A stretch of DNA of 64,000 nt, from positions 179,292-243,291 of the forward strand of contig CAXIPT010000019.1 of assembly GCA_964030475.1 (NCBI GenBank), in the 5' to 3' direction. The stretch's first letter is position 1, and every line of letters begins with the position of its first letter. Under the pieces are notes generated by a model. It was not told the DNA's origin. It was given only the letters and a program-made list of their open reading frames with translations, and searched no databases. The stretch is from Tethya wilhelma. Taxonomy: Eukaryota > Porifera > Demospongiae > Tethyida > Tethyidae. Position numbers and translations under genes: made by a program. Shown in pieces: positions 46,719 through 56,863 of this stretch.

Positions 46719-47384
46719 CACTCTTAATCTGAAGAACAGCAAGTCTGCTCTGAAAATTAAGGACATAGGCATGGAGTACTGATGTTCATCTAAAAAAAAT
46801 ATGTGTATCAAAAGCTAAAAGCTTATAGTTCTTGAGCTATGCCAGGATTTTCAGTCCGAGCCATCGCTCGGGCGGCCATTTTGGCTACGTGGCCCCACCC
46901 ACTATAGCACTACGTATTATGTATAGCGAACTATACGCTAACGAGAGTTGCCTGATCGTGCGCTAGCTGCACCTCGCTAGAACACTGGAAGTCTGAGATA
47001 GCGACACCGACTCTAGTATAAATGCTTAGACGTAACAGAGTGTTTCTAGTCCAAGCGCTTGTGCTTTGCAAACTCTGCAGCAAGATAGCTGTGATAATAT
47101 TACGATCGCGACGTTGCCTAAGTAGCCACGCCCATGCACAGTACAGTCTAGATCTACGTCTGCATGCATTGCCAGCCTCGATGTTATAGTACAGCTACAG
47201 TAAAGTATAGAAAGTGTGTTTTACATGAGATTGCAATGCTGACAGTATACGTACAATCATGCCTTGATATCCTTCCTCATTGCCTCATTATAATGCATGC
47301 AATAATTATTGTATTGTATAGACGGTGCGTATCACAGTGTATATACGCCGAGGGTTGTGCACCATGCATATGGTGCCTTTCATT
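46623..47384. mobile_element. Helentron/HINE-like element, copy 2
   Basis: 5' end AACCCTCGGCGTGTGAAACA folds with ACGCCAAAAGGGTTA into a strong stem-loop. A GT microsatellite lies at 46687-46717, then TAATCTGAAGAACAGCAAG, and near the 3' end ATACGCCGAGGGTTG (inverse of the 5' end), the hairpin GCACCATGCATATGGTGC and CTTTCATT. The flanks again are T and T. The layout is the same as at 40015-40671, though the middle has diverged strongly. Confidence 0.7.
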
Positions 47385-47389
47385 TGACA

Positions 47390-48084
47390 AGTAGTGATTT
47401 TGTATGCAGAGGCTCACGTTTAGCAGAAGTTATTTTGGGATATATAGACGAATTCCAGTAAACAACAAATAGATAGGAGTAGCACCAAACACAAAATTAA
47501 GTTTTGTAAATTAGTTAGAATAGTGTTTAAAGCGGCTTTACTGAGCGTCTCTTGCTAGTACATAGCAGTGAACAATAAGCTTAACTTACTAATAAGCATA
47601 CTGAAGGCAATAGCAATATAATTATTACATTAATAGCAAATTAATAGAAGAACACAGTTGTAAATTGTTGTCAGCAAACTGCTCTTAGCCACTCTCCTGA
47701 AGGTATATATATTGAAGATAAGTGTTCTTTTCTGTCCTTACTCCTCAGTATTAGTTCAACAATAGTTGCATGGATACAACGTTTTGCTCTTTGGTTGGTG
47801 TGAGTTAACTTGTGATAGCCAATTGTATCCTTTCTAGCTTGGATGTGTACATGCAATGGGAATGCAGGGCTATGGCTATTTTTAAATAAAGAGAATTTGT
47901 ACAAGTTCTGTAAAACTGATGTTGATTAGTGGAGACTGGTGTTCTCTGTCAATTTCAAAGTCTCTCAGTAAGGTAATAAAATACGATGTTCTTTTCTTCT
48001 TGGCATCACTGGCAATAGCTTCGAATTGTTTGTGAATTAAGGCATGTTTCTTTGACGCACTGAAAGTCTGTGGTCTTAAACTAC
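47390..48084. other. No recognisable gene
   Basis: AT-rich, stop-dense. A 77-codon minus frame at 47671-47904 has no recognisable feature. Confidence 0.4.
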
Positions 48085-48086
48085 TA

Positions 48087-48392
48087 CACTAAAACCTTGA
48101 TTATCCGAACACCTCGGGGCACTGGCTAATTTCCAGTGTTCAGATAACTGAATTTGTTCTGATAGCTGAAGCAATAAGTTAGGCTTGTTTTAACGGCCCT
48201 ATCATGATCTCAAAACTCTGATAGATTGTATTTTTCTTCGATCAAACTGAATAATAGCGACCGTGTGAACAATTACGTAAGCCTCAAGCTCGAAAAGAGG
48301 GCAGAGTCCATTCAGATTTGTTTCAACTGTCCAAAATTTGGCCATTAGCTCTGTTTGGATAATTGAGAGTTCGGATAATCGAGGTTCAACTG
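48087..48392. mobile_element. Tigger/pogo-like MITE
   Basis: CACTAAAACCTTGATTATCC at the left and the inverse ending GGATAATCGAGGTTCAACTG at the right, with TA on both sides (48085-48086, 48393-48394). Ends of the ...TTGAACCTCGATTATCCGAAC type are characteristic of Tigger-related elements. They differ from the ends of the autonomous element at 56864-58922, so it is not its direct derivative. Confidence 0.8.
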
Positions 48393-48837
48393 TATTTGAT
48401 AGTGTATCTATGACCATGCATCTCACTATTGAGTTTCTCCACGAGTGGTTAGAGATACAAAAATTATCTGAAATACGCAAACTGAACAGATATATGTGTC
48501 ATTATATATTATTGTGTATGTGTCTTTCGATTGGTCAGAAATACGTAGAAGAAATAGACAAAAAAATTGATGATGTACTGCATACAGGTAATGTTAAGTT
48601 ACATTGTTGTGACAGTCATATGTTTGTCTGTATGTGTGTCACAGTGATAAAGTATAACAACAAGAAATGGACTTGAAACACTTGAAGTAAATATATTATT
48701 GTACTGTTGAACAAAACAAATAATTATTAACATGCAACTAAGGTACAAACATTTTACTGAAAATAACTTGGATGACAATGTGACATGCATTCAATACAGC
48801 ACTGATGATGCTGAAAATGTGTGTGTTGAAAGTACCA

Positions 48838-48960
48838 TTTACTAGTCAGTTGTTTCAGTGAAGTCGTTGATTTCAGAATCCCTCTCCATCTCAAACTTGT
48901 TACTGTGTCTGGTGTAATGATCTAGACAGATATCAATGTTGAGAGCCTTGGCTCCTATTC
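48838..48960 (-). pseudogene. Possible C-terminal exon, unidentified family (copy A)
   Basis: Minus reading IGAKALNIDICLDHYTRHS, then FEMERDSEINDFTETTD and stop (TAG at 48843). It parallels 46213-46420. Relative to that copy the upstream frame is shifted within the first ten codons, so this copy is probably broken. Confidence 0.35.
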
Positions 48961-49307
48961 AATGAAAACCATTTTTTTTTGCTGATTATCTTTTTAGATT
49001 CTAGATAACACCTTCGTTGACTCATTAATTTGCTTGTGCGTGGAAATGTTTTTATCTGAAATTTGTCTGTGCATCAGTGAAGCTAAATTCAAGAGGAAAT
49101 CTAAATCTAAGAAATCTTCCGAAAGTTGTTTGTCTTTGGAGCCTGCAGGTATGTAATCACAAGATATTGTTCTTAGTGATGGTGAGCAGCAAGTAAAGAT
49201 CCTTGAAAATGATGCTCAGAGCAAATTTCAGGAAGAATTACACTCTCAGTCTCAGTATCCTATAACAAAGGCGGATAGTCCACAAAATCTGCTCTTAAAT
49301 TAATCAT

Positions 49308-49500
49308 CACTTTATTTCTGGGCCAATTAAGCTTCAAACTGTATCCATTTCTGTGCTTGGCAAAATTCCACATTGGAGTACCACAACTTATAGAAGAAAA
49401 AATAGTCAAAACTTTACCAGGAATTCCTAAAGTTAACAAAGAACAAACTAGCTTTGTTGGTGTTTACTGTTAATTGGCCTTCTTTTTTTATATAAAGTTA
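49308..49500 (-). pseudogene. Duplicated exon, copy 1 (TPMWNFAKHRNGYSLKL)
   Basis: Minus reading GIPGKVLTIFSSISC, then TPMWNFAKHRNGYSLKLNWP and RNKV. Same exon as at 49843-50045, about 535 bp apart. A GGGGCAAGTGTGAGCGAGCC word between the copies (49510-49530) also occurs in Helentron-like copy 1. Family unknown. Confidence 0.45.
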
Positions 49501-49842
49501 ATAATTATTGGGGCAAGTGTGAGCGAGCCCCACATATACGTTACACGACATTCGAGTCTGTGCACTTCCGGTTGTGTGATTTGTGTGTGATGTCTGTACG
49601 CACCATTCCGTAAATAGCATTTCCTGTTTGAATTTTTCGAATTTATAATGACATCAACAAGTAATTTCGAACAATTTAAGTACTTGCACGTGGCCAGCTA
49701 GCTAGCCAAGTAGCTAAGCGCTAAAAGCACAAGACAAAGAAGGCAGAGGGAGCTGAGACAATGAGACACCAGAGCAAAGACAAGTGAGGTGACAGCAAGA
49801 TGCAGATGGGCATAGTCTGACATACTTGGAGTACCAGTAAAG

Positions 49843-50045
49843 TTCACTTTATTTCTGGGCCAATAAAGCTTCAAACTGTATCCATTTCTGTGTTTGGCAA
49901 AATTCCACATTGGAGTATGATGGTTCTCACAAGTAATAGAAAAAAGAACAGCCAAAACTTCTTCAGGAATTCTTAAAGTTAACAAAGAGCAAACTAGCTT
50001 TGTTGGTGTTAATTGGCCTTTTTTTTATAAAGTTAGTAATTATTA
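49843..50045 (-). CDS. Duplicated exon, copy 2 (TPMWNFAKHRNGYSLKL)
   Basis: Minus reading LTLRIPEEVLAVLFSITC, NHHTPMWNFAKHRNGYSLKL, YWPRNKV. The open frame and conservation in the same frame as copy 1 suggest true coding exons of a minus-strand gene. It may belong with the C-terminal exons at 46.2 and 48.8 kb. No function recognised. Confidence 0.45.
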
Positions 50046-50130
50046 GCTGTTTGTCAGGGTGTATTATGTGCAAAAAGATGTGTACAATGTCATGTGTAAG
50101 TTTTTATTAGCTTAGACCACATGTACTCAA

Positions 50131-50131
50131 N
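50131..50131. other. Single unknown base at a probable contig join
   Basis: One N, immediately followed by the first base of the segment repeated in inverse at 58941-60760. Confidence 0.95.
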
Positions 50132-51951
50132 CCAAATATCAAGCATTGCTTTTAGCTATAGATAATTTTGGTGAGAACGTTTAGCTAATTTATGCGAGCT
50201 TCTCAAGTGTGAGACACGCCCACCGGTTGGCAAAAGCGTGCTTTTGCCATAGAAAAATTGAGTGTCAAAATTGTTGCAAAATAGCTTTATTTTCCAGCGT
50301 TTGAAGGCTAAAATGAAACAACTTACTCTATAGCACTGTAAATTAAAAATGGGGTGTATGATAAACATAATAATACAACATCCTCAGAGTTTGTTGGCAC
50401 ACTTCAAAGGGTGCATGATACACCTATTAGAAGTGTTCAATGCCAACTACAGAGGTGTGTAATGAGCAATTTGAGGTTACTATATATACATGCACTCACT
50501 TTAGGTACTATACAATAGTAAACATACATATTTCAAAGTTTAAATTTTAACACCAGTCGATTCTGTCAACTCCATCATGAGTATCATCAACTGAAACATA
50601 GTATAACTGTACTGCATCTAGCAATGCTGACGCCAGGCATGGCAACTTGACCATGACGTCATCAGCGTCTAACGACGTGTCGACCCAGGTCACGTGGACA
50701 CCCAACGCCGCACGACTAGCATGTGGCTAGGCCAAATTTACTTGAGAAAAATGGGTTTACTGACTGGGTAAGTACATATTTCAAAGTTAACACCAGTCAA
50801 TTCCGCCAAAAGTAAACATACATGTTAATTGTAGTTTTCAAAAGTAACACTAAATAATGATTGAATAGAGTTCCAAACAAAATGAAACGACTATAAAAAG
50901 TATCCATAAATCATCAAATTTTGAGGTGTGTTTACTAACACAGTGTCCATAGCAGTTGATGATACTCATGATGGAGTTGACAGAATCGACTGGTGTTAAA
51001 ATTTAAACTTTGAAATATGTATGTTTACTATTGTATAGTATTAAGTACACAGAGAGAACTCATATACAATCACTTTGAACTGAGCGCTGTTGTGATAGCC
51101 CATCAGTGATACTACATTTGGATGCCTGAATCTAATAGTGTTATAATACAATCATAATATTGACTGCCATGTTGATATTATAGTGCATGACTGCACTTCA
51201 TTATATTATATACCTGCAGAGAGCTGTAACTTCCATCTGGAACTGATCCTCTGCTAAAACTCCAGGCACAGTAGTGTCCGCATCACTGGCACAAGTAATT
51301 GCATCAACTCCATGCTGCAATTTCAGTGCAAATTTTATCATGTGACTCTCAAATGTATGCATGCATGCAATTAAGCACAATTTTTAATCAGTACTATACC
51401 GCATTCAGTCTCTTGACAGCACATAGTGTTCCAGTCCCACGCAAGTTTTCCCCCTTATAGACTGACCCAAAAGCTCCTAAGTTCAACCACTTTTTAGTGG
51501 CTTGACTGAGTTCTTCTGGAGTAAATTCAAGCCCAGCTAGTGCTGTTACTGGAACTGCCATGCATGCCAAGAACAAGAACAATATGCCATATGCAAACAA
51601 CACTACATAATAGTATCAATTCATGCATGCAATCACATACCTTCATTTGTAACTGGAGAGGGACATCCTGAACCATAAATTGCAGTGGCCATGGCTGAAT
51701 CACCTGGTCCAATCTCAGTTTTCCCCTTTTTGGTCTGCAGCCGTGATTGACAAGTTTTAACATACGTATACATGTAATCGGCTTACTGTTAAACTAGAAC
51801 TGTATTTACTACTTCATCCATTCAGGCCAGAATGCGTATACATAATGTATTTACCGGCTGTGTTCGAAATCCAACTCCCAGCTTCACATCCTTCGGCCCT
51901 TTTTGCTTACTAGCAAGATATGAACCAAGAGTCCACTCTTTGAGTGTACAT
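50132..51951. repeat. 1,820-bp segment, inverted copy at 58941-60760
   Basis: Every position compared pairs with 110892 minus its coordinate in the other copy; encoded frames are identical. Both copies begin right after a single N. The segment contains the 3' exons of the kinase-like gene and a MITE. Confidence 0.95.
50506..51040. mobile_element. MITE with about 87-bp perfect terminal inverted repeats
   Basis: Left arm starts TACTATACAATAGTAAACAT; the right end is its exact inverse for about 87 bp (through GTCGATTCTGTCAACTCC and CATGAGTATCATCAACTG). A shorter internal variant (ACATATTTCAAAGTTAACACC) at 50785 suggests an inner duplication. It abuts the TAA that ends the last kinase exon, so insertion may have truncated that gene. 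The same element is at 59852-60386 in the inverted copy. Confidence 0.88.
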
Positions 51952-54926
51952 CTCACCGTTATGTCTTGGTTTTGTATGAGTGTTCCAGCGTAAGGTGTAA
52001 ACAAAACCAGATCATTCATATTTAGGCAGTCATTGTCAAGTTGTGGTAGATTTGTTGCTTTGGCTGCTTTAAAGGCAACATCGGAATAAGAATCTTTTCT
52101 TGAAAACTCAGTATCAACAATACAAGAGCTCTTTTGATATGTTAACCCTTTGTCTTCCGTACACATAGAACACACAGAAATCTGTAGATAATTGACATTA
52201 TTGTCAAGTATAACAAATCATATATTAGTTACTGCATGTATACCTGCACAATATCTCGAACATTTACTGTTTTCTTGCTGGCCTGATAAGTTGACGCTTT
52301 GGCCTTGCCCTTACCCCGCTTGGTTTTGGCTTTGCCTTTGGCTAATTTAATTACTTCCTCTGCACATATCATTGCATGATATTCAATAATAGCATTAGTA
52401 TCAAAGGGTATCACATACTGGCAGCTGATTTAGATTTCTTGGCGTCAGGTTCACCTTCACTAAATGAAGAGCTGTCTTCAGAGGTGTCTACATGGTGGGA
52501 AAATGACTGATTACATGCAGGTATACTAAGTTTCACGGTGGTACCAATTGCAATAATTATTTTTAATTTATCAATGCAATAATCATGCAATAAATGATTT
52601 TTAGATCAGTGACGAGCCTGAGGCTGGATCAATTTATGTGACTTACTTTCACTAGACAGGGCCAGGCAATGATTGCATCTTGTTATTAATAGCTTTAGTT
52701 AAGTTACAAACTTCCTTTACTATCTTCTTATGAGCCATGACTCAACAACTTGCAGCTCAGTTCGTACACCGTGACTTCAACTCTCCAATTGCCCATTACG
52801 TAATGATTTGTAGCTATATTTAGAGCTTGTGCACGTGCACGCAGACTTACCAGAAACACTGGTCCTCACTGTGACACAAGGGGAATGCATGATCTTCTCA
52901 GCCTTAAATTCGTCAGTATTCATGATTCATGTATAATCCAGGGGCAGTGATATAATAATAACAATATTATATTAATAATAATAATAATATATGGGATAGT
53001 TATTGATAGGCAGCCCAATATGCACTTCAGAGCCCAATCTGCCTACTGACCTCTTGTTCGGTTACATTATAGAGATCCTGTACAATTCTAATCAGTCCTT
53101 CAGGTAAGAACACATCCAACACATATGAAAATTCCTGAACAAGTCAAAACAAGCCACACTGCTGCATATACTACTATATGAATACTATACGGTCAAAACC
53201 ATACCATCATCATCATGGCATGATTATTATGATTGTATCCGGTGCATGAGAAGCACAGTTGGGTGCATGAGAAGCACAGTTGCCCGGCATGATCATAAAC
53301 TTACTGGTGTTGTAGGAGGATTACTTCCTGCTGATGAAGACTTACTGGTCGAAACGCGTTCGGGAAGACTGAACCAGAAGACTGGAGAACATCCAACCCA
53401 AGGAGAACAGGAGGCCTGAAGGCCAAATAATAAATTATGTCGAGCAAATTGCAAAACGGCTACTAATGGTGGACAGGAAGCCGTCCAAAATTGCTCTAAA
53501 CCGGAAAGTTTAAATGATACCAGCTAAAAGCCAGACGAGATGGTTAGCCAAAAGATGCTAAACAGATCTCAAAATGTACGAGAGCATCAGCCTGGTACAT
53601 ATACACCACCTCCCACTCCTGGCGACCCTTTACCAACAACTACAAATGACAGCCAAAATTAGAAAGAACAGCAGAATATTAATTATCAAGCCAATTGAAT
53701 CATCCATGGTACTAGGAGAAATGCCAAACTGGGCAGATGCTTCACCAAGTATAGAAGATATACAACCAGATAATTTCACTATACATCAAATGACACAAAA
53801 CAGAGATATTAAACAAAAATATTACAGTCATGATGAAGGCGTAAACGGAGAACAAGAGACATCCAACGTATCGGAGAAACACCAAGGTCAGAGAGAAGAA
53901 AGCATGGAACGTCACGAGTCCACAGATCACACACCAAGAACTCACTAGACAACTGGAGGAAATAAGTAAGCAAATTTACACATCTTTAATAATCTTAACT
54001 AAAGCTAACCACCACAAGAAATTCATGGAAAACTGTCTGATAGCCAGAAAGCCACCAAGGGGCCTATCCATATATGGTGCCAACCATATATTTACCATTC
54101 AAATACAGATGTTGAAATTGATTGGCACAAAATCCAAGAAGTAACCACAATGAAACTCATAGCACTTCTAGTAAGGCACTATAGAAATGTAGCCAAACAA
54201 CAAAAACAAATAATCAACCAAATCCAGGATGAAATAAAAGAAATGCTGCCAATCAGCACAAATAGTCAAAACTTGATCATAGAATGGAACAAAATACACA
54301 GGAATGCACTTAACAAAGTAAAACCACTCAGAGAAAAACTAGAATGAAACAGACTCAAGAAACTCAAACACCTATAGACAACGAAAATACTTTTACTCTT
54401 ATATCCATTTTAATTTTGTTTGTGAAAATGATAAAAAACTTTAAAAAAAATTGTTTATTATAATTGTTGACAAACTTTTAAAGAAGCAACATAGAAACAA
54501 ACACGCGCAGCTCCCTCTCATATTCAACCAACTAACCGCTAAAGCACTCAGGAAAAGCAATCTATACCGACACTATGGAGGCTGAATATCGGCACAGGCG
54601 CATGTAGTTCCCACCCATCCTGACTGTATCACTCAAAATTAAAATTTGTTACTGGCTGCATGGTGATATATATATATATGCATCACATACGTCTGACTCT
54701 TGCACTTGCACTCTGAATATCTCGATATCTACGTGAAGAAATCTGTACAGCATTACATACTGATAGGTGGTCATACTGATAATATAAGATACGGACTTAC
54801 AGCTCCATTTTTAATTTTTCTCAGTGTATCCAGCTTGTTCTTCATATGCTCAACACATGGCTCATCTTGAAAATTACTCGTAGGTTGACCCATCAGTGCC
54901 AGATTAACGCCTGGCCTAGCCATCAT
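51041..54926 (-). CDS. Nine-exon host-like gene ending in an RLK/Pelle/IRAK-like kinase N-lobe
   Basis: Exons on minus with consistent phases: 54926-54801 (MMARPGVNLALMGQPTSNFQ), 53134-53051 (EFSYVLDVFLPEGLIRIVQD), 52902-52851, 52487-52419 (SEDSSSFSEGEPDAKKSKS), 52359-52244 (Lys-rich KGKAKTKRGKGKAK), 52181-51855 (109 codons, NDLVLFTPYAGTLIQNQD, LKEWTLGSYLASKQKG), 51734-51641, 51554-51400 (LEFTPEELSQATKKW, LGAFGSVYKG, CAVKRL), 51314-51214 (FQMEVTALC), 51131-51041 (RHPNVVSLMGY, FKVIVYEF, stop); counting the small 52902 exon there are ten, nine of them well supported. The kinase part has the Gly loop (one Gly short of the usual pattern), the VAIK-type Lys and the helix-C Glu, but no HRD or DFG: it stops at the hinge beside a MITE. 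The middle domain is not recognised. The F-x-x-E-E-L-x-x-A-T motif before the loop is typical of the RLK/Pelle/IRAK kinases. The start ATG pair is the first in an open exon but has no independent proof. Confidence 0.65.
53290..54500 (+). pseudogene. Retroelement N-terminal-region relic in an intron
   Basis: Plus-strand open stretches 53574-53948 (polar, with EGVNGEQETSNVSEKHQGQR) and 54040-54347 (RKPPRGLSIYGAN, then MKLIALLVRHYRNVAKQQKQ, a coiled-coil-like segment, and IIEWNKIHRNALNKVKPLRE). The ...P.GL.(I)... plus helical block recalls the region preceding reverse transcriptase in Penelope-like or related elements. Stops and frame changes intervene and no reverse transcriptase follows. It lies in the first intron of the kinase-like gene, opposite strand. 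Confidence 0.4.
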
Positions 54927-55069
54927 ATCAGGGTCTTGCACGTGGCTGGCCCTGGTACGTGTACGTGTATGTGTATATCCACATGACGTATTTTGTTACA
55001 TCCACGTGACATTCACTTTTGTTCAGGTCTACTACTAGCTAAAGCGCTCTGGGCTCCATCGCGCGCTGG

Positions 55070-55425
55070 CGCTTAGTCGGCGATACGTCAGCAATGGGTC
55101 GGCACCGTGCATCGGTGCCTCCTCGGCGATACAGCGGCGCCTCGTCAGCGACATGTCGGCGTTCTATCAGCAATACATCGGAACTCTATCGGTGATACGT
55201 CGGCGCATTGTCGGGGGCCATATGACCCTGACGTCGGGTTTGCACTTTAGACGATAGGTCAGCGCTCTATCGGCGATACATCGGCGCATTGTCGGCGATA
55301 CGTTGGCACAATGTCGGCAATACGTCGGCGCATTGTCGGCGCTCTATTGGCGCTCTGTCGGTGATACATTGGCGCATTGTCGGGGGCCATATGACCCCGA
55401 CGTCGGGTTTGCACTTCTCGGCCAC
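55070..55425. repeat. GC-rich minisatellite (CGGCGATACGTCGG-type)
   Basis: Irregular tandem units of about 15-22 bp built on CGGCGATACRTCGGCGCATTG. A 42-bp block containing GGGGGCCATATGACC and GACGTCGGGTTTGCACTT occurs twice, at 55206 and 55375. It is CpG-rich in an AT-rich region and lies about 150-500 bp upstream of the putative start of the kinase-like gene. Confidence 0.88.
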
Positions 55426-55952
55426 CATACTTATGTAAGCAAGCATAAACTTGGAGCACTCTTTTTAAGCTTGGGCAATATCCGCCCTCAACTTAGGTCA
55501 ACACTTAAGGTTAGAGGTTTTTGAGTGGGCGGGGATCAAACTAAAACAGTAATGATATTCATAGGCTCATAAAAACTCTTGATACTATCACAAAGCCGAG
55601 AGGATTTGGTCTCAAAATGGCTGATTATTGCTCAAAAGGGTCAAGGTCAAATTCTAAAATGGATTTTTCTGGCATTGCCACTCACTCACAGGGAACAACT
55701 ACCTTGCGGCTTGAAAGACAACAGATGAACAAAAAAAATGTACGTTGCAAAAAAACTGCTCATCAAGTCTGTAGAAGGCCTTTTGTACTATGTATACACT
55801 TTTGACAACGACATTCTCTCACAAAATGTATAACAGGTAAACAGGAAAACTGAGTCCCACCCAGTCAAAAACTCTATATGATATTCAAAACAGCCCTGTC
55901 AAATTCAAATTTTCCTGTACAGACTCACTTTGAGCTCACCTAGGTGGCAGAG

Positions 55953-55986
55953 GGGTCAAAGGTCAGAGGTCAGAGGTCAAACGTCA
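55953..55986 (+). promoter_or_regulatory. Five AGGTCA-type half-sites at 1-bp spacing
   Basis: GGGTCA, AGGTCA, AGGTCA, AGGTCA, ACGTCA with single-base spacers, a 7-bp period. AGGTCA direct repeats spaced by one base (DR1) are sites for RXR/HNF4-type nuclear receptors (established). It could equally be a simple 7-bp tandem repeat; binding is inference. Confidence 0.4.
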
Positions 55987-56419
55987 ATCACATGCTTGGT
56001 TGAACAAGCCCACCAAACTTCGAAGTCACAGCTAGCACACACTCTCCGCTAGCCATCCTGCAAACTTGCTGCACATTTTCATGCCTATCACTACACAGCC
56101 ATCCTATTGCATGCACAAGACACACCCATACACTTTTATGAGTAATTTTTGTTTGTTTTTTTTTAATTTTTTTTTTAAGTGCCTGCAGTCCGCGGTTAAT
56201 GCTTTGAAGTACTTTGATGTGGTCTAATTTCCGGTCACTTGTTCGAAGACAAATTCCGGTCGCTAGTTTTTGCACAAAAATGATTTCCAGCACCTCCTGA
56301 ACACTTTTATTTTCAATTGTATATTTTGATATAGAAATCTTGGACACATCCCTTCACTAATTAAATTAGCGATAGCAAAAGTACTGCCCACTCAAAATAA
56401 ACTAACCTTAAATCGATAT

Positions 56420-56861
56420 TTGTACTCGCAATTGCAAGAGTTGAAGACATTAAGGAGCATGGTATTGATTATGTTTTAGCTCTATTTGTTGATGACTTGA
56501 ATACACTTTATGTAGATGGACTTAGAGTCATAATTGATGAGCAAGAGTATCACTTCATGGAGCTCTTCTTGCATTTCTTCCAGATAATTTAGGTGCACAC
56601 TCCATTGCTGGCTTAAAGAAAGCTTTTCATTTTCTAAGAGAATCTGCCGTTCTTGCATGGCCACCAAACCAGAGTGTGTATAGCGAAGATGATTTTCACT
56701 TACGTACTGCCACAGAACACGAAGAGCAATGTTTCCGTATGTGGCACACAAACAGTGCTGAGCTTTCAAAAGAGTATGGAATTAACAGACAATCAATCCT
56801 TCAGGATTTTCAGTTATAAATGGAATACCACAGGATATCATGCACGATTTGTTTGAAGGAG
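56420..56861 (+). pseudogene. Transposase-like relic (MHDLFEGV type), interrupted
   Basis: Plus reading EDIKEHGIDYVLALFVDDLN, LYVDGL, then after frame changes NQSVYSEDDFHLRTATEHEE, AELSKEYGINRQSIL, and NGIPQDIMHDLFEGV at the point where the pogo element begins. This order is that of an uncharacterised transposase-like family of animals with a D-x-M-H-D-x-x-E-G-V core. The sequence continues for five codons after the pogo element (58925-58939) and then meets the unknown base. Frame changes make it inactive. Confidence 0.6.
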
Positions 56862-56863
56862 TA

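Noticed and set aside
48087..48392. MITE derived from the pogo/Tigger element at 56864
   Set aside because: Both have TA flanks, but their terminal repeats differ (TTGATTATCCGAAC versus CCCCTCTATAACG).
52647..52678. Extra exon (DAIIAWPCLVK) in the kinase-like gene
   Set aside because: Its splice sites look fair, but the flanking exons join in phase without it and including it puts the next exon out of frame.
55070..55425. CRISPR-like array
   Set aside because: Units vary in length and are contiguous without unique spacers; the genome is animal-like.
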